A stretch of 64,000 bases of DNA. Source: Magnetococcales bacterium. Its GTDB lineage: Bacteria; Pseudomonadota; Magnetococcia; Magnetococcales; Magnetaquicoccaceae. Positions 17,525-26,310 of this stretch are shown here, one piece after another. Within the stretch, counting starts at the first letter, position 1; the number at the start of each line of letters is the position of its first letter. The position numbers and the translations under genes are program-made. Under the pieces are notes generated by a model. The model had not been told where the DNA came from. It saw only the letters and a program-made list of their open reading frames with translations, and ran no database searches. The stretch spans positions 17,732 through 81,731 of the forward strand of contig JAANAU010000015.1 of the NCBI GenBank assembly GCA_011089965.1. The letters run 5' to 3'.

Positions 17525-19999
17525 ATGTCACGGCAGGATTCGATCACTGGAGATATTCTGGTCGTTGACGACGACCGGGCGGCTTTGCGCTTTCTGGATG
17601 AAACTTTGCGGCGACAGGGTCATACGGTACGTCTTGCCCCTTCGGCAGGCCTGGCCATGGTCTCTTTTCACTCCCGTTGCCCGGATCTGGTGTTGCTGGA
17701 TGTGGCATTGCCGGATCTGAGCGGTTTTGAGTTGTGTCAGAAGATCAAACGGGTGCCGGGTGGGGCTGCGGTTCCGGTCATTTTCATCAGTGGATTGACC
17801 GACATCACGGACAAGGTGCAGGGATTTGAGGTCGGTGGAGTGGACTTTGTCAGCAAACCGTTTACACCGGAAATCATTGTCGCCCGGGTAACAACTCATT
17901 TGGTATTGGCCCGCACCCTGAAAGAGATGGCCGAACGCAATACCCGACTGGAAGAAGAGATTATCCACCGCCAGAGGGTGGAAGAGCGGTTGCGTTTGAG
18001 CGAAACCCGTTTTCGTGGTGCCTTTGAAACCGCTGCCCATGGCATGGCGCTGGTCTCACCCAATGGTCGCTTTTTGCAAGTAAATCATGCCTTGTGTCAA
18101 CTGGTCGGTTACAGTGAGACAGAACTGTTGGCCCTCGATTTCCAAAGCATCACCCATCCGGATGATCTGGAGTCTGACCTGGAATTTGTCCGTCAGATGT
18201 TACATGGAACACTGCATACTTACCAAATGGAAAAAAGATATTTCAATAAACAAGGAAAAATAATTTATGCGTTAATAAGTGTCTCTCTGGTACGTGACAG
18301 GCACGGGATGCCATTGCATTTTGTTGTCCATATTCAGGACATAACAGCACGCAAGGAGGCAGAACAGAAACTGCGCGAGGCGCACAACACCCTGGAACAA
18401 CGGGTGTTTGATCAGACACAGGTGTTGCGTCAGACGGTTGAACTGTTGCACCAGGAAGTGACAGAACGGAGTCGCATTCAAGAGGAGTTGCAACGGGAGC
18501 GAGACAAATTATTTGGCATTCTCGATGCCATGGATGATGGGGTCTACATCGTGGATCAGGAATGCAATATTGAATATGTCAACCCGGTAGTCGAAAGAGA
18601 TTTTGGAGTGCCTGGGAACCGGAAGTGCTATCAGTATTTTCATGAACTTTCAGAACAATGTTCATGGTGTAAAAACTCACAAGTTTTTAGAGGACAGACA
18701 GTCAACTGGGAGTGGTATTCGGAAAAGAGTGGTAAACATTTTGATCTGTTTGACGCACCGCTGCGTCATCCGGATGGTGAGATACGCAAAATTGAATTCT
18801 TTCATGATATCACGGATCGCAAACGGCTGGAGGAGTCTTTGCGTTTGGCCAAGGATGGTGCAGAGGCTGCCAGCCAGGCCAAGAGCGAGTTTCTGGCAGC
18901 CATGAGTCATGAAATCCGCACGCCAATGAACGTGGTATTGGGAATGGCAGAGATGTTGCTGGAGACCCCATTGACCCAAAAGCAACGCCATTATGCCTTG
19001 ACCATGCACCATTCGGGAAAAGCCTTGTTGGGGGTAATCAACGATGTGTTGGATTTCTCACGCATCGAATCAGGTCGTTTTTCCTTGGCGGATGAACCTT
19101 ATGCCCCACAGAAGGTGATCGAGGAGACCGTAGGCTTGATGCGCGTGGCTGCCGAAGAAAAGGGATTGGCCATGGAGTCGCTGCTCTCTGACAATCTTCC
19201 CGATCTGATTCTGGGTGATGAGACGCGGGTCCGCCAGGTGCTCATCAATTTGATTGGAAATGCCATCAAGTTTACCGAGCATGGACGGGTGGAGGTCAGA
19301 CTCTCGCGAGTTGCCGATGGGGGGGATTTGCAATATCGGGTGCTGGATACGGGCATTGGGATTGCCAAAGAGCAGATCGGCCATATTTTTGAGCAGTTCA
19401 TTCAGGCTGATGCCGGTATTACCCGACGCTACGGAGGGACTGGGCTGGGATTGGCCATTTCCAAGCGTTTGGTCGAAATGATGGGAGGACGTATTTGGGT
19501 CGAAAGCCAGGCTGGAGCAGGCAGCGCCTTTTTTGTCACCCTGCCGGTGCGCATTGTTCCAAACCAGGAGCCGCCGCTTGAACGTGCCGATGAAAAACCG
19601 GTTGCCAGCAACCAAACCGGTCTGCGTATTCTGTTGGCAGAAGATGTGGAGGAGAACCGGGTGTTGCTCGATGCCTATCTGGTCGGTACGCCGCATCGAC
19701 TGGTCATGGTTTCCGATGGTGCCCAGGCCGTTGCCCGAATACGCACGGAACCCTTTGACGTGGTGATCATGGATGTACAAATGCCGATCATGGATGGCTA
19801 CACAGCGACCAGGTTGATTCGGGATTGGGAGCGGGAACAGGGAACAAGGCGCATTCCGATTGTCACCCTTTCGGCACATGCCATCGAAGGGGAACTGGAA
19901 CGCTGTCGAGCTGCCGGTGGGGATCTCTATCTGACCAAGCCTATCGGAAAAAAAGGATTGTTGACAGTATTAAACAAAATTGCGGAGACCAGGATTTGA
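17525..19999 (+). CDS. Cytoplasmic hybrid histidine kinase REC-PAS-PAS-HisKA-HATPase-REC
   Basis: 824 residues without membrane helices. N-terminal receiver (Asp59 in LVLLDVALPDLSG), PAS with PAC (about 160-285), coiled coil, second PAS with three cysteines in the CSWCKN area (about 335-440), HisKA His462 in MSHEIRTP, HATPase with [12 protein letters not shown], and C-terminal receiver Asp750 in VIMDVQMPIMDG. The Cys-rich second PAS could bind a cofactor, which is speculation. ATG 17525 follows GGAG and lies 2 nt after the upstream kinase stop, so both are one operon; the first kinase may phosphorylate the receiver of the second. Confidence 0.92.
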   Translation: MSRQDSITGDILVVDDDRAALRFLDETLRRQGHTVRLAPSAGLAMVSFHSRCPDLVLLDVALPDLSGFELCQKIKRVPGGAAVPVIFISGLTDITDKVQGFEVGGVDFVSKPFTPEIIVARVTTHLVLARTLKEMAERNTRLEEEIIHRQRVEERLRLSETRFRGAFETAAHGMALVSPNGRFLQVNHALCQLVGYSETELLALDFQSITHPDDLESDLEFVRQMLHGTLHTYQMEKRYFNKQGKIIYALISVSLVRDRHGMPLHFVVHIQDITARKEAEQKLREAHNTLEQRVFDQTQVLRQTVELLHQEVTERSRIQEELQRERDKLFGILDAMDDGVYIVDQECNIEYVNPVVERDFGVPGNRKCYQYFHELSEQCSWCKNSQVFRGQTVNWEWYSEKSGKHFDLFDAPLRHPDGEIRKIEFFHDITDRKRLEESLRLAKDGAEAASQAKSEFLAAMSHEIRTPMNVVLGMAEMLLETPLTQKQRHYALTMHHSGKALLGVINDVLDFSRIESGRFSLADEPYAPQKVIEETVGLMRVAAEEKGLAMESLLSDNLPDLILGDETRVRQVLINLIGNAIKFTEHGRVEVRLSRVADGGDLQYRVLDTGIGIAKEQIGHIFEQFIQADAGITRRYGGTGLGLAISKRLVEMMGGRIWVESQAGAGSAFFVTLPVRIVPNQEPPLERADEKPVASNQTGLRILLAEDVEENRVLLDAYLVGTPHRLVMVSDGAQAVARIRTEPFDVVIMDVQMPIMDGYTATRLIRDWEREQGTRRIPIVTLSAHAIEGELERCRAAGGDLYLTKPIGKKGLLTVLNKIAETRI

Positions 20000-20101
20000 G
20001 GAACGGCTTTTGCAATGGAGTCCGTTTGCTGGAGTGATCGATGCGCACGGGGTGTATCGGTGACAGACTCCAGATCTGGCAATCTTGAAACAGCATTGGG
20101 C

Positions 20102-21037
20102 ATGTACATCATTCGCGGACTCAGGAATCTGCCGACTCGGTTTCGCCATGCAGTTGTCGCCATCGGCAATTTTGACGGTGTGCATCGGGGCCATCAGGCG
20201 CTGTTTGCCCGACTGCGGGAACTTGCGGTTGGCCAGGGTGGTGCGCCGATCATGGCCGTGACTTTTGAACCGCATCCGTTGCGTCTGTTGGATCCGACGC
20301 GGGCACCGGCACGGATCACCGGCTTGCGTGGCAAGGCACGCTGGATGGAAGAGGCGGGGGTGGAGGGGTTGTTTGTCTTGCAGTTCTCCCGTCAGTTGGC
20401 GGCGATGAGTCCGGAGGCGTTTGTACAGGCTGTCCTGGTCAACGGTCTGGGGGTGCGCGAGGTGCTGGTTGGTGAGAATTTCCGTTTCGGAGCCAAGGGT
20501 GTGGGAACCTTCGAGGATCTGGAACAGATGGGCAGAAAGTATGGATTTGGGGTGCATGCCCATCCCCTGGTGATTCTGGATGGCCAGACCGTCTCTTCGA
20601 CCTGGGTGCGTCGCGAGGTGGAATCCGGATCCTTTGGCATGGCCGCCAGATTGTTGGATCGTCCTTTTGAAATCGAAGGACGGGTCGTGGTTGGCGACCG
20701 GCGTGGCCGGACTTTGGGATTCCCGACCGCCAATCTCCCCTTGAGTGGTATGTTGTATCCGCCTCGCGGGGTCTACATCTCCCGTGCCTGTGTGGGTGGG
20801 TGTTGGGTTCCATCCGTGGTGAACGTGGGACGCAATCCGACCTTTGGCGAGCATGAGACCCGTCTGGAGGCCCACATGCTGGTGTCCGACGAGGTGATGG
20901 AGTTGTACCGGAAGGTGTTGCGTATTCAATTCCTGCACCATTTGCGTCCGGAAATGACCTTCCCCAACCCAGAGGCTTTGCGTGCGCAGATCGGTCAGGA
21001 TGTCGCTGCGGCACGGGAGTTTTTTTCTGGCCATTAA
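20102..21037 (+). CDS. ribF: Bifunctional riboflavin kinase / FAD synthetase
   Basis: Converts riboflavin to FMN and FMN to FAD. 311 residues, normal for RibF. N-terminal adenylyltransferase domain with IGNFDGVHRGHQ, VTFEPHP and FRFGAKGVG; C-terminal flavokinase with GRTLGFPTANLPL and GVYIS...NVGRNPTFG. Start ATG 20102 gives the usual MYIIRGLRN opening; upstream in-frame starts add 29 residues with no family support. It precedes ileS by about 220 bp, an ordinary ribF-ileS-lspA order. Confidence 0.97.
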   Translation: MYIIRGLRNLPTRFRHAVVAIGNFDGVHRGHQALFARLRELAVGQGGAPIMAVTFEPHPLRLLDPTRAPARITGLRGKARWMEEAGVEGLFVLQFSRQLAAMSPEAFVQAVLVNGLGVREVLVGENFRFGAKGVGTFEDLEQMGRKYGFGVHAHPLVILDGQTVSSTWVRREVESGSFGMAARLLDRPFEIEGRVVVGDRRGRTLGFPTANLPLSGMLYPPRGVYISRACVGGCWVPSVVNVGRNPTFGEHETRLEAHMLVSDEVMELYRKVLRIQFLHHLRPEMTFPNPEALRAQIGQDVAAAREFFSGH

Positions 21038-21075
21038 TATGGTGTGCATGAGTGGTGATGGTCGCATTCCTTGAT

Positions 21076-21111
21076 TCTACCTCTGGCTTTATCTCTGGCC
21101 TTACCTCTGGC
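21076..21111. repeat. Three tandem 12-bp repeats upstream of ileS
   Basis: Imperfect units TCTACCTCTGGC, TTTATCTCTGGC and CTTACCTCTGGC lie head to tail in the ribF-ileS gap. Possibly replication slippage; no function is evident. Confidence 0.6.
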
Positions 21112-21254
21112 CAACAGTTCTTGATACATGGATCGATAACAGATCATGGTTACCGGCATCCGGTGGTGAAACATAGCAACTTGCTTGCTGGATGCGTGGT
21201 TTATGCTAAACTTGTCACTTTTTGACAGGTGGGTCATTCAGTCAGGGATTCTCA

Positions 21255-24116
21255 ATGGAGTGCAAGGACGTGGATTACAAAGATACTGTGCAATTGCCGG
21301 TGACCGCTTTTCCCATGCGTGCCGATCTGCCGACCACTGAACCGGCCATACTGGCCCGTTGGGAGGCCATGGATCTGCACGACCGGATGGGTTCGGTCGC
21401 ACAAGGAAGACCGCGTTTCATTCTGCATGACGGCCCTCCTTATGCCAATGGCAATTTGCATATGGGGCACGCCATAAATAAAGTATTAAAAGATGTCATT
21501 CTCAAGGCCAAACGCATGGAGGGATTTGATGTCCCTTATATTCCCGGTTGGGATTGCCATGGATTGCCGATTGAAACCAAGGTTGAGGTGGAACTGAAAC
21601 AGAAGGGACAGGACAAGGAGTCCATGGATCCGGTGGTGTTTCGTGGCCATTGTCGTGATTATGCGCAGCGTTGGGTGGGGATTCAGCGTGAGGAGTTCAA
21701 GCGCCTTGGCGTGATCGGAGATTGGAATCGCCCTTATCTGACCATGGATTACCGCTTCGAGGCGGATATCTTGCGCGAGTTGGGGCAGTTTCTGGTCAAT
21801 GGTGGTCTGTTCAAAGGATCCAAGCCGGTCTACTGGTGTGTCAACGATGTCACGGCTCTGGCCGAAGCCGAGGTGGAGTATGCCGATCATGTCTCGACCT
21901 CGATTTATGTCAAATTCCCGCTGGCCACAGACGAAACCCTGAACGGACTGGAACGAACCGGTCCGCTCTCGGTGGTGATCTGGACCACCACACCCTGGAC
22001 CATTCCTGCCAATCTGGCGGTCTGCGTACATCCGGAATTCACCTATGTTGCGGCGCGCATCCTCGAACCGGGTCCATGCACCCATCTGCAAACCGGTGAA
22101 ATTCTGATTCTGGCTGAAGGGTTGTGGGAGGCAACGGTCGATGCCTGTGGTGTCTCCCGTACACAGGTCGAGATCCTGGCCCGTTTCACCGGCGCAGAAC
22201 TGGAGAAAAAACGGTTCCGTCATCCGTTGGTGGAACGGGACTCCCCGATCCTGACCGGTCGCCATGTCACCCTGGAAGCTGGAACCGGTTGTGTTCACAC
22301 AGCTCCGGGTCATGGTCACGATGACTATGAAGTTGGACGTCGAAATGGTTTGCCGGTTTACAACCCGGTGGATGATCGCGGTCACTTTGAGCCGGGCACG
22401 CCCTTTTTTGCCGGCCAACACATCTTCAAGGCCAATGATGCGGTGGTGGCCATGCTGACCGAGCGCGGCGCTCTGTTGGCCCAGGGTCGCATGACCCACA
22501 GCTATCCCCATTGCTGGCGTTGTCACAAGCCGGTGATCATTCGGGCAACCCCGCAATGGTTCATCTCCATGGAGACGAACGGACTGCGCACCAAGGCGTT
22601 GCAGGAGATCGATCAAACCCGGTGGATCCCTGCCTGGGGGAGGGATCGGATCTACAATATGGTGGCGGTACGTCCGGATTGGTGTGTCTCCCGGCAGCGT
22701 TCCTGGGGCGTGCCGATTGCCGTGATCACGTGTCAAGGGTGTGGTCAGGTGATCACCGACGGTGGCATCATTGAATCCATTGCCCAACAGGTGGAGCTGC
22801 ACAGTGCCGATGTCTGGTTCCAGAAAGAGGCAGCGGAATTTCTGCCGGATGGATTCCAGTGTCCCGGTTGTGATGGCAAGACGTTTGTCAAAGAGAAGGA
22901 TATTCTGGATGTCTGGTTTGATTCCGGTGTGACCCAGGCTGCGGTGCTGTTGCGTACAGACCAGGATGGCTGGGGATTGAGTTGGCCGGCGGATCTCTAT
23001 CTGGAAGGGTCGGATCAGCATCGCGGCTGGTTTCATTCCAGTCTGCTGGCTTCGGTCGGCGTACGGGGTCAGGCACCCTACCGGGCGGTATTGACCCACG
23101 GCTTCGTCGTGGATGGCAAAGGCCGCAAGATGTCGAAATCTCTGGGCAATGTGATTGCCCCAGCCAAGGTGATCCAACAATACGGAGCGGATATCCTGCG
23201 CATGTGGGTGACTGCCGAAGATTATGCGGGCGATATCCGGATCTCGGACGAAATTCTGAAAGGACTTTCGGATGCCTACCGTCGCATTCGTAATACCTTG
23301 CGGTTTTTATTGGGTAATCTGGCAGGATTTGATCTGGCGCGTGATGCGGTCATGTACCACGACATGCTGGAGTTGGATCGTTGGGCGTTGCATCAATTGC
23401 ATGCCTTGATCACCGATGTGCGCAGCGCCTATGATGAATATGCATTCCATCGGGTCTACCAGGATATTCATTACTTCTGTTCGGTTGATATGGGGGCATT
23501 TTACCTGGATGTCCTCAAGGACCGGCTCTACTGTGAAGGGGTCGGCTCTTTGGAGCGTCGCTCTGCCCAAACGGTACTGTCCCGGATTCTGGATGCCGTG
23601 ACCCGTCTGCTCGCTCCCATCCTCTCGTTTACTGCCGAGGAGGTGTGGAGCTACATGGATGGTCTGCGTGCCGAGTCGGTCCATCTGGTTCTGTTTCCCG
23701 AGGCTGAGGCGGTCTGGAAAGCGGATACGCTGGAGACACGCTGGAAAACGGTCCGCAAGGTTCGCGCTGCCGCCTACCGGGTACTGGAGATCGAACGACG
23801 GGAAAAACGTCTGGGAACGTTCATGGAGGCCGCCGTCACCCTTTATCTGGATGAAGAGCTGCGCACCCTGCTCCAATCGGTTCCGGATCTGCATCGTGTC
23901 TTCATTGTGGCCTCTGTGACCCTGCTGCCTGTGGAGATGGCTCCGGCTGATCTGGAGATGGATGCGGAACTGGCGGGGGTGAAGGTGGCGGTTGCCAAGG
24001 CTGCTGGTGCCAAATGCATCCGGTGTTGGAACTGGGATGTGGCGTTGGGCAACGGTGATGAGGTGGTGTGTCCCCGTTGTCATGCCGTGGTCACAGCCAG
24101 TGGCGGGATGCCATGA
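21255..24116 (+). CDS. ileS: Isoleucine--tRNA ligase
   Basis: Charges tRNA-Ile. 953 residues. Class I signature HMGH in NGNLHMGHAINK, KMSKS loop in GRKMSKSLGN, editing domain with WTTTPWTIPANL, and a C-terminal zinc finger CIRCWNW...CPRC, as in bacterial type IleS. ATG 21255 is preferred because AGGGA lies 8 nt upstream; a TTG at 21222 would add 11 residues. The stop overlaps lspA (ATGA), a conserved pairing. Confidence 0.98.
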   Translation: MECKDVDYKDTVQLPVTAFPMRADLPTTEPAILARWEAMDLHDRMGSVAQGRPRFILHDGPPYANGNLHMGHAINKVLKDVILKAKRMEGFDVPYIPGWDCHGLPIETKVEVELKQKGQDKESMDPVVFRGHCRDYAQRWVGIQREEFKRLGVIGDWNRPYLTMDYRFEADILRELGQFLVNGGLFKGSKPVYWCVNDVTALAEAEVEYADHVSTSIYVKFPLATDETLNGLERTGPLSVVIWTTTPWTIPANLAVCVHPEFTYVAARILEPGPCTHLQTGEILILAEGLWEATVDACGVSRTQVEILARFTGAELEKKRFRHPLVERDSPILTGRHVTLEAGTGCVHTAPGHGHDDYEVGRRNGLPVYNPVDDRGHFEPGTPFFAGQHIFKANDAVVAMLTERGALLAQGRMTHSYPHCWRCHKPVIIRATPQWFISMETNGLRTKALQEIDQTRWIPAWGRDRIYNMVAVRPDWCVSRQRSWGVPIAVITCQGCGQVITDGGIIESIAQQVELHSADVWFQKEAAEFLPDGFQCPGCDGKTFVKEKDILDVWFDSGVTQAAVLLRTDQDGWGLSWPADLYLEGSDQHRGWFHSSLLASVGVRGQAPYRAVLTHGFVVDGKGRKMSKSLGNVIAPAKVIQQYGADILRMWVTAEDYAGDIRISDEILKGLSDAYRRIRNTLRFLLGNLAGFDLARDAVMYHDMLELDRWALHQLHALITDVRSAYDEYAFHRVYQDIHYFCSVDMGAFYLDVLKDRLYCEGVGSLERRSAQTVLSRILDAVTRLLAPILSFTAEEVWSYMDGLRAESVHLVLFPEAEAVWKADTLETRWKTVRKVRAAAYRVLEIERREKRLGTFMEAAVTLYLDEELRTLLQSVPDLHRVFIVASVTLLPVEMAPADLEMDAELAGVKVAVAKAAGAKCIRCWNWDVALGNGDEVVCPRCHAVVTASGGMP

Positions 24117-24616
24117 CCAGCCAAGGGGGAGCGTGGTTGAGTCTGCGCATGGGTGTGGGATTGATTCTGGGTGGTGTGGTTTTTATCCTGGATCAGTTCA
24201 CCAAGGAGTGGGCCATGCAGGAGCTGGTCGTCTCCGGTGTAACGCTGGTTCCGGGTTTTTTCGATCTGGTGCTGGTGCACAATGTCGGGGCCGCCTTTGG
24301 ATTGTTTACCAACATGGCCGCAGAATACCGGGCGCTTTTTTTGAGCAGTGTGGCCATCATTGCCGCGTTGACCATCGTTTGGATGTTGCGCACGGCCAGA
24401 CATTGGGTTCTGGTGGTCGGGCTTGGGATGCTGTTGGGTGGCGCTTTGGGCAATCTGTGGGATCGCTTGCGCTTTGGATGGGTGGTAGACTTTTTATATG
24501 TCCACTGGCATGATTGGTCGTTTCCGGTATTCAATCTGGCGGATTGCGCCATCAGTGCCGGGGTGGGATTACTGCTTGTGGATCATCTGATTCTTTCGGA
24601 CTCTGCTGATGCGTGA
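24113..24616 (+). CDS. lspA: Lipoprotein signal peptidase (signal peptidase II)
   Basis: Inner-membrane aspartic peptidase that cleaves prolipoprotein signal peptides. 167 residues, four hydrophobic helices, with DQFTK, NVGAAFGLF, GGALGNLWDRLRFGWVVDF and NLADCAIS; the two catalytic aspartates are in VVDF and NLADC. Overlaps the ileS stop by four bases and lies just before a lipoprotein gene that would be one of its substrates. Confidence 0.97.
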   Translation: MTSQGGAWLSLRMGVGLILGGVVFILDQFTKEWAMQELVVSGVTLVPGFFDLVLVHNVGAAFGLFTNMAAEYRALFLSSVAIIAALTIVWMLRTARHWVLVVGLGMLLGGALGNLWDRLRFGWVVDFLYVHWHDWSFPVFNLADCAISAGVGLLLVDHLILSDSADA

Positions 24617-24623
24617 GGCTGCC

Positions 24624-24980
24624 ATGAAAAAAACATCCGCGTCTCTCCTGCCGCTGTTGGCCGTGTTGGCGTTGCTGCCATTGGCCGGTTGTTCGAGCAA
24701 TTTCACGTTGCCGTGGGAGCAGAATCAGCTCGATCCGAGCCGGATTGCCACACGGGAACCTCTGGAGATTCCACCGGATTTGCATATCCTCCCTGGTCAG
24801 GAACCCCCGGAAGAGCAGAGCGGAGGCCGCATGGCCCGTTCACGCGAGGATGGCACCCCCTCTTCGGCCCGTTCAATACTGTTCAAGACTCCGGAGAGCA
24901 AACAGGAGAGCAAACCCTTGGGCCGGGATGAGCAGGAACGACTGCCCGGATGGCTCGGTTCCTCGCGAAATGGGCGGTAA
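24624..24980 (+). CDS. Small lipoprotein, DUF3035/BamF-like
   Basis: 118 residues with a clear lipobox, LPLAGC, after MKKTSASLLPLLAVLALL, then a short acidic, Pro-rich body (EIPPDLHILPGQEPPEEQ). In Alphaproteobacteria the gene between lspA and two M16 peptidases encodes a DUF3035 lipoprotein named BamF, an accessory of outer-membrane protein assembly; position and the PPDL motif support that here, but the assignment is inference. ATG 24624 has GAGG 6 nt upstream. Two nucleotides separate the stop from the M16 start. Confidence 0.72.
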   Translation: MKKTSASLLPLLAVLALLPLAGCSSNFTLPWEQNQLDPSRIATREPLEIPPDLHILPGQEPPEEQSGGRMARSREDGTPSSARSILFKTPESKQESKPLGRDEQERLPGWLGSSRNGR

Positions 24981-24981
24981 A

Positions 24982-26310
24982 ATGATGCGGTGGATTGGTT
25001 TCTGCGTCGGTCTGACCCTGCTGTTGGGAACGACATCCACAGCATTGGCCCTGGAGAGTCGTGAATTCCGTTTGGATAACGGCTTGAAAGGGGTGGTGGT
25101 GCGGGAGTCCAAAGCGCCGGTGGTCATCGTTCAGACCTGGTATCGGGTGGGTTCTGCGGATGAAAAACCGGGCAAAGGCGGTCTCTCCCACATGCTGGAA
25201 CACATGATGTTCCAGGGCACCGAAAATCTGGAACCGGAAGAGTTCAGCCGACTGGTTGCCCAGGAGGGCGGCGAGGACAACGCCTCGACGACCAACGACT
25301 ACACGATGTATTACATCAAACTGTCCGCAGACCGTGCGGAGTTGGCCTTGAAGCTGGAAGCAGAACGGATGGGAAGTCTGCTTCTGGCACAAGAGGAGTT
25401 TGATGCGGAAAATCTGGTGGTGCGGGAAGAACGGCGCGTCCGTATCGATGCCGATCCGAATCAACGGATGCTGGAACGCTATCGGACCTTGGCCTATGGA
25501 GAGCATCCCTATGGTCGTCCGGTCATTGGTCGGATGGATGAAATTGCCGCTTTGACCCTGGACGATCTGAAGGCGTGGTATCAGAGCTACTATGCGCCCA
25601 ATAACGCCACCATCGTCGTGGTGGGAGATGTGGATCCAAAACAGATTGAGGAGTGGATACGCACCCATTTTGACTCTCTAGCTGCCCAACCCGCCCCGCC
25701 ACGTCCCCGTTTACCGGACCCTCCGCGCAGAACCAAACCGGAACGTTTGGAGGTTTCTGACAAACTCGCGAAACTGCCGATCTGGATTGCCGGATATCCC
25801 GTGCCGGGCATGGCCATGCCTGCTTCCATTGAGGATGCTTTGGCTTTGGATGTATTGGCGGTCATTCTGGGTCATGGCAGTACCAGTCGTCTGCATCAAC
25901 GTCTGGTGCGTGATCTGGGAGTGGCGGTTTCGACCTCGGCATCGTACAGCGGTTTTTCTGCCAGTTGGGAGCTGTTTTCCATCTCAGCCATGCCCAAACC
26001 TGGTGCCGATCTCCGTGCCATTGAAACCGTGATTTTTCAAGAGGTGGAGCGACTGACCAAAGAACCGGTGACCGCGCGTGAATTGGAAAAGGCGCGCAAT
26101 GGTCTGATTGCCGAGCAGGTCTATTCTCAGGACTCCATCGAACGGATTGCCTGGATTATTGGCCGCATGACGACCAACGGACTCGATTGGCGCCTGATGT
26201 TGGACGACTATCCCAAACGGGTCAGAACAGTGACCAGTGCAGCGGTCCAGCGAGTCGCTGCGCGCTATCTGCAATCCGAAGGGGTAACGATAGGGATCCT
26301 GAAGCCATGA
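24982..26310 (+). CDS. Zinc M16 peptidase (active HXXEH subunit), exported
   Basis: 442 residues with a signal peptide (MMRWIGFCVGLTLLLGTT). Inverzincin motif HMLEH near residue 60, with the third ligand in ENLVVREERR about 75 residues later, so it should be catalytic. C-terminal M16_C domain present. Likely a periplasmic processing peptidase. Its stop overlaps the start of a second M16 protein that lacks the motif; such pairs form active/inactive dimers in the family. ATG 24982 follows GGCGGTAAA; ATG 24970 is a possible alternative. Confidence 0.93.
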   Translation: MMRWIGFCVGLTLLLGTTSTALALESREFRLDNGLKGVVVRESKAPVVIVQTWYRVGSADEKPGKGGLSHMLEHMMFQGTENLEPEEFSRLVAQEGGEDNASTTNDYTMYYIKLSADRAELALKLEAERMGSLLLAQEEFDAENLVVREERRVRIDADPNQRMLERYRTLAYGEHPYGRPVIGRMDEIAALTLDDLKAWYQSYYAPNNATIVVVGDVDPKQIEEWIRTHFDSLAAQPAPPRPRLPDPPRRTKPERLEVSDKLAKLPIWIAGYPVPGMAMPASIEDALALDVLAVILGHGSTSRLHQRLVRDLGVAVSTSASYSGFSASWELFSISAMPKPGADLRAIETVIFQEVERLTKEPVTARELEKARNGLIAEQVYSQDSIERIAWIIGRMTTNGLDWRLMLDDYPKRVRTVTSAAVQRVAARYLQSEGVTIGILKP

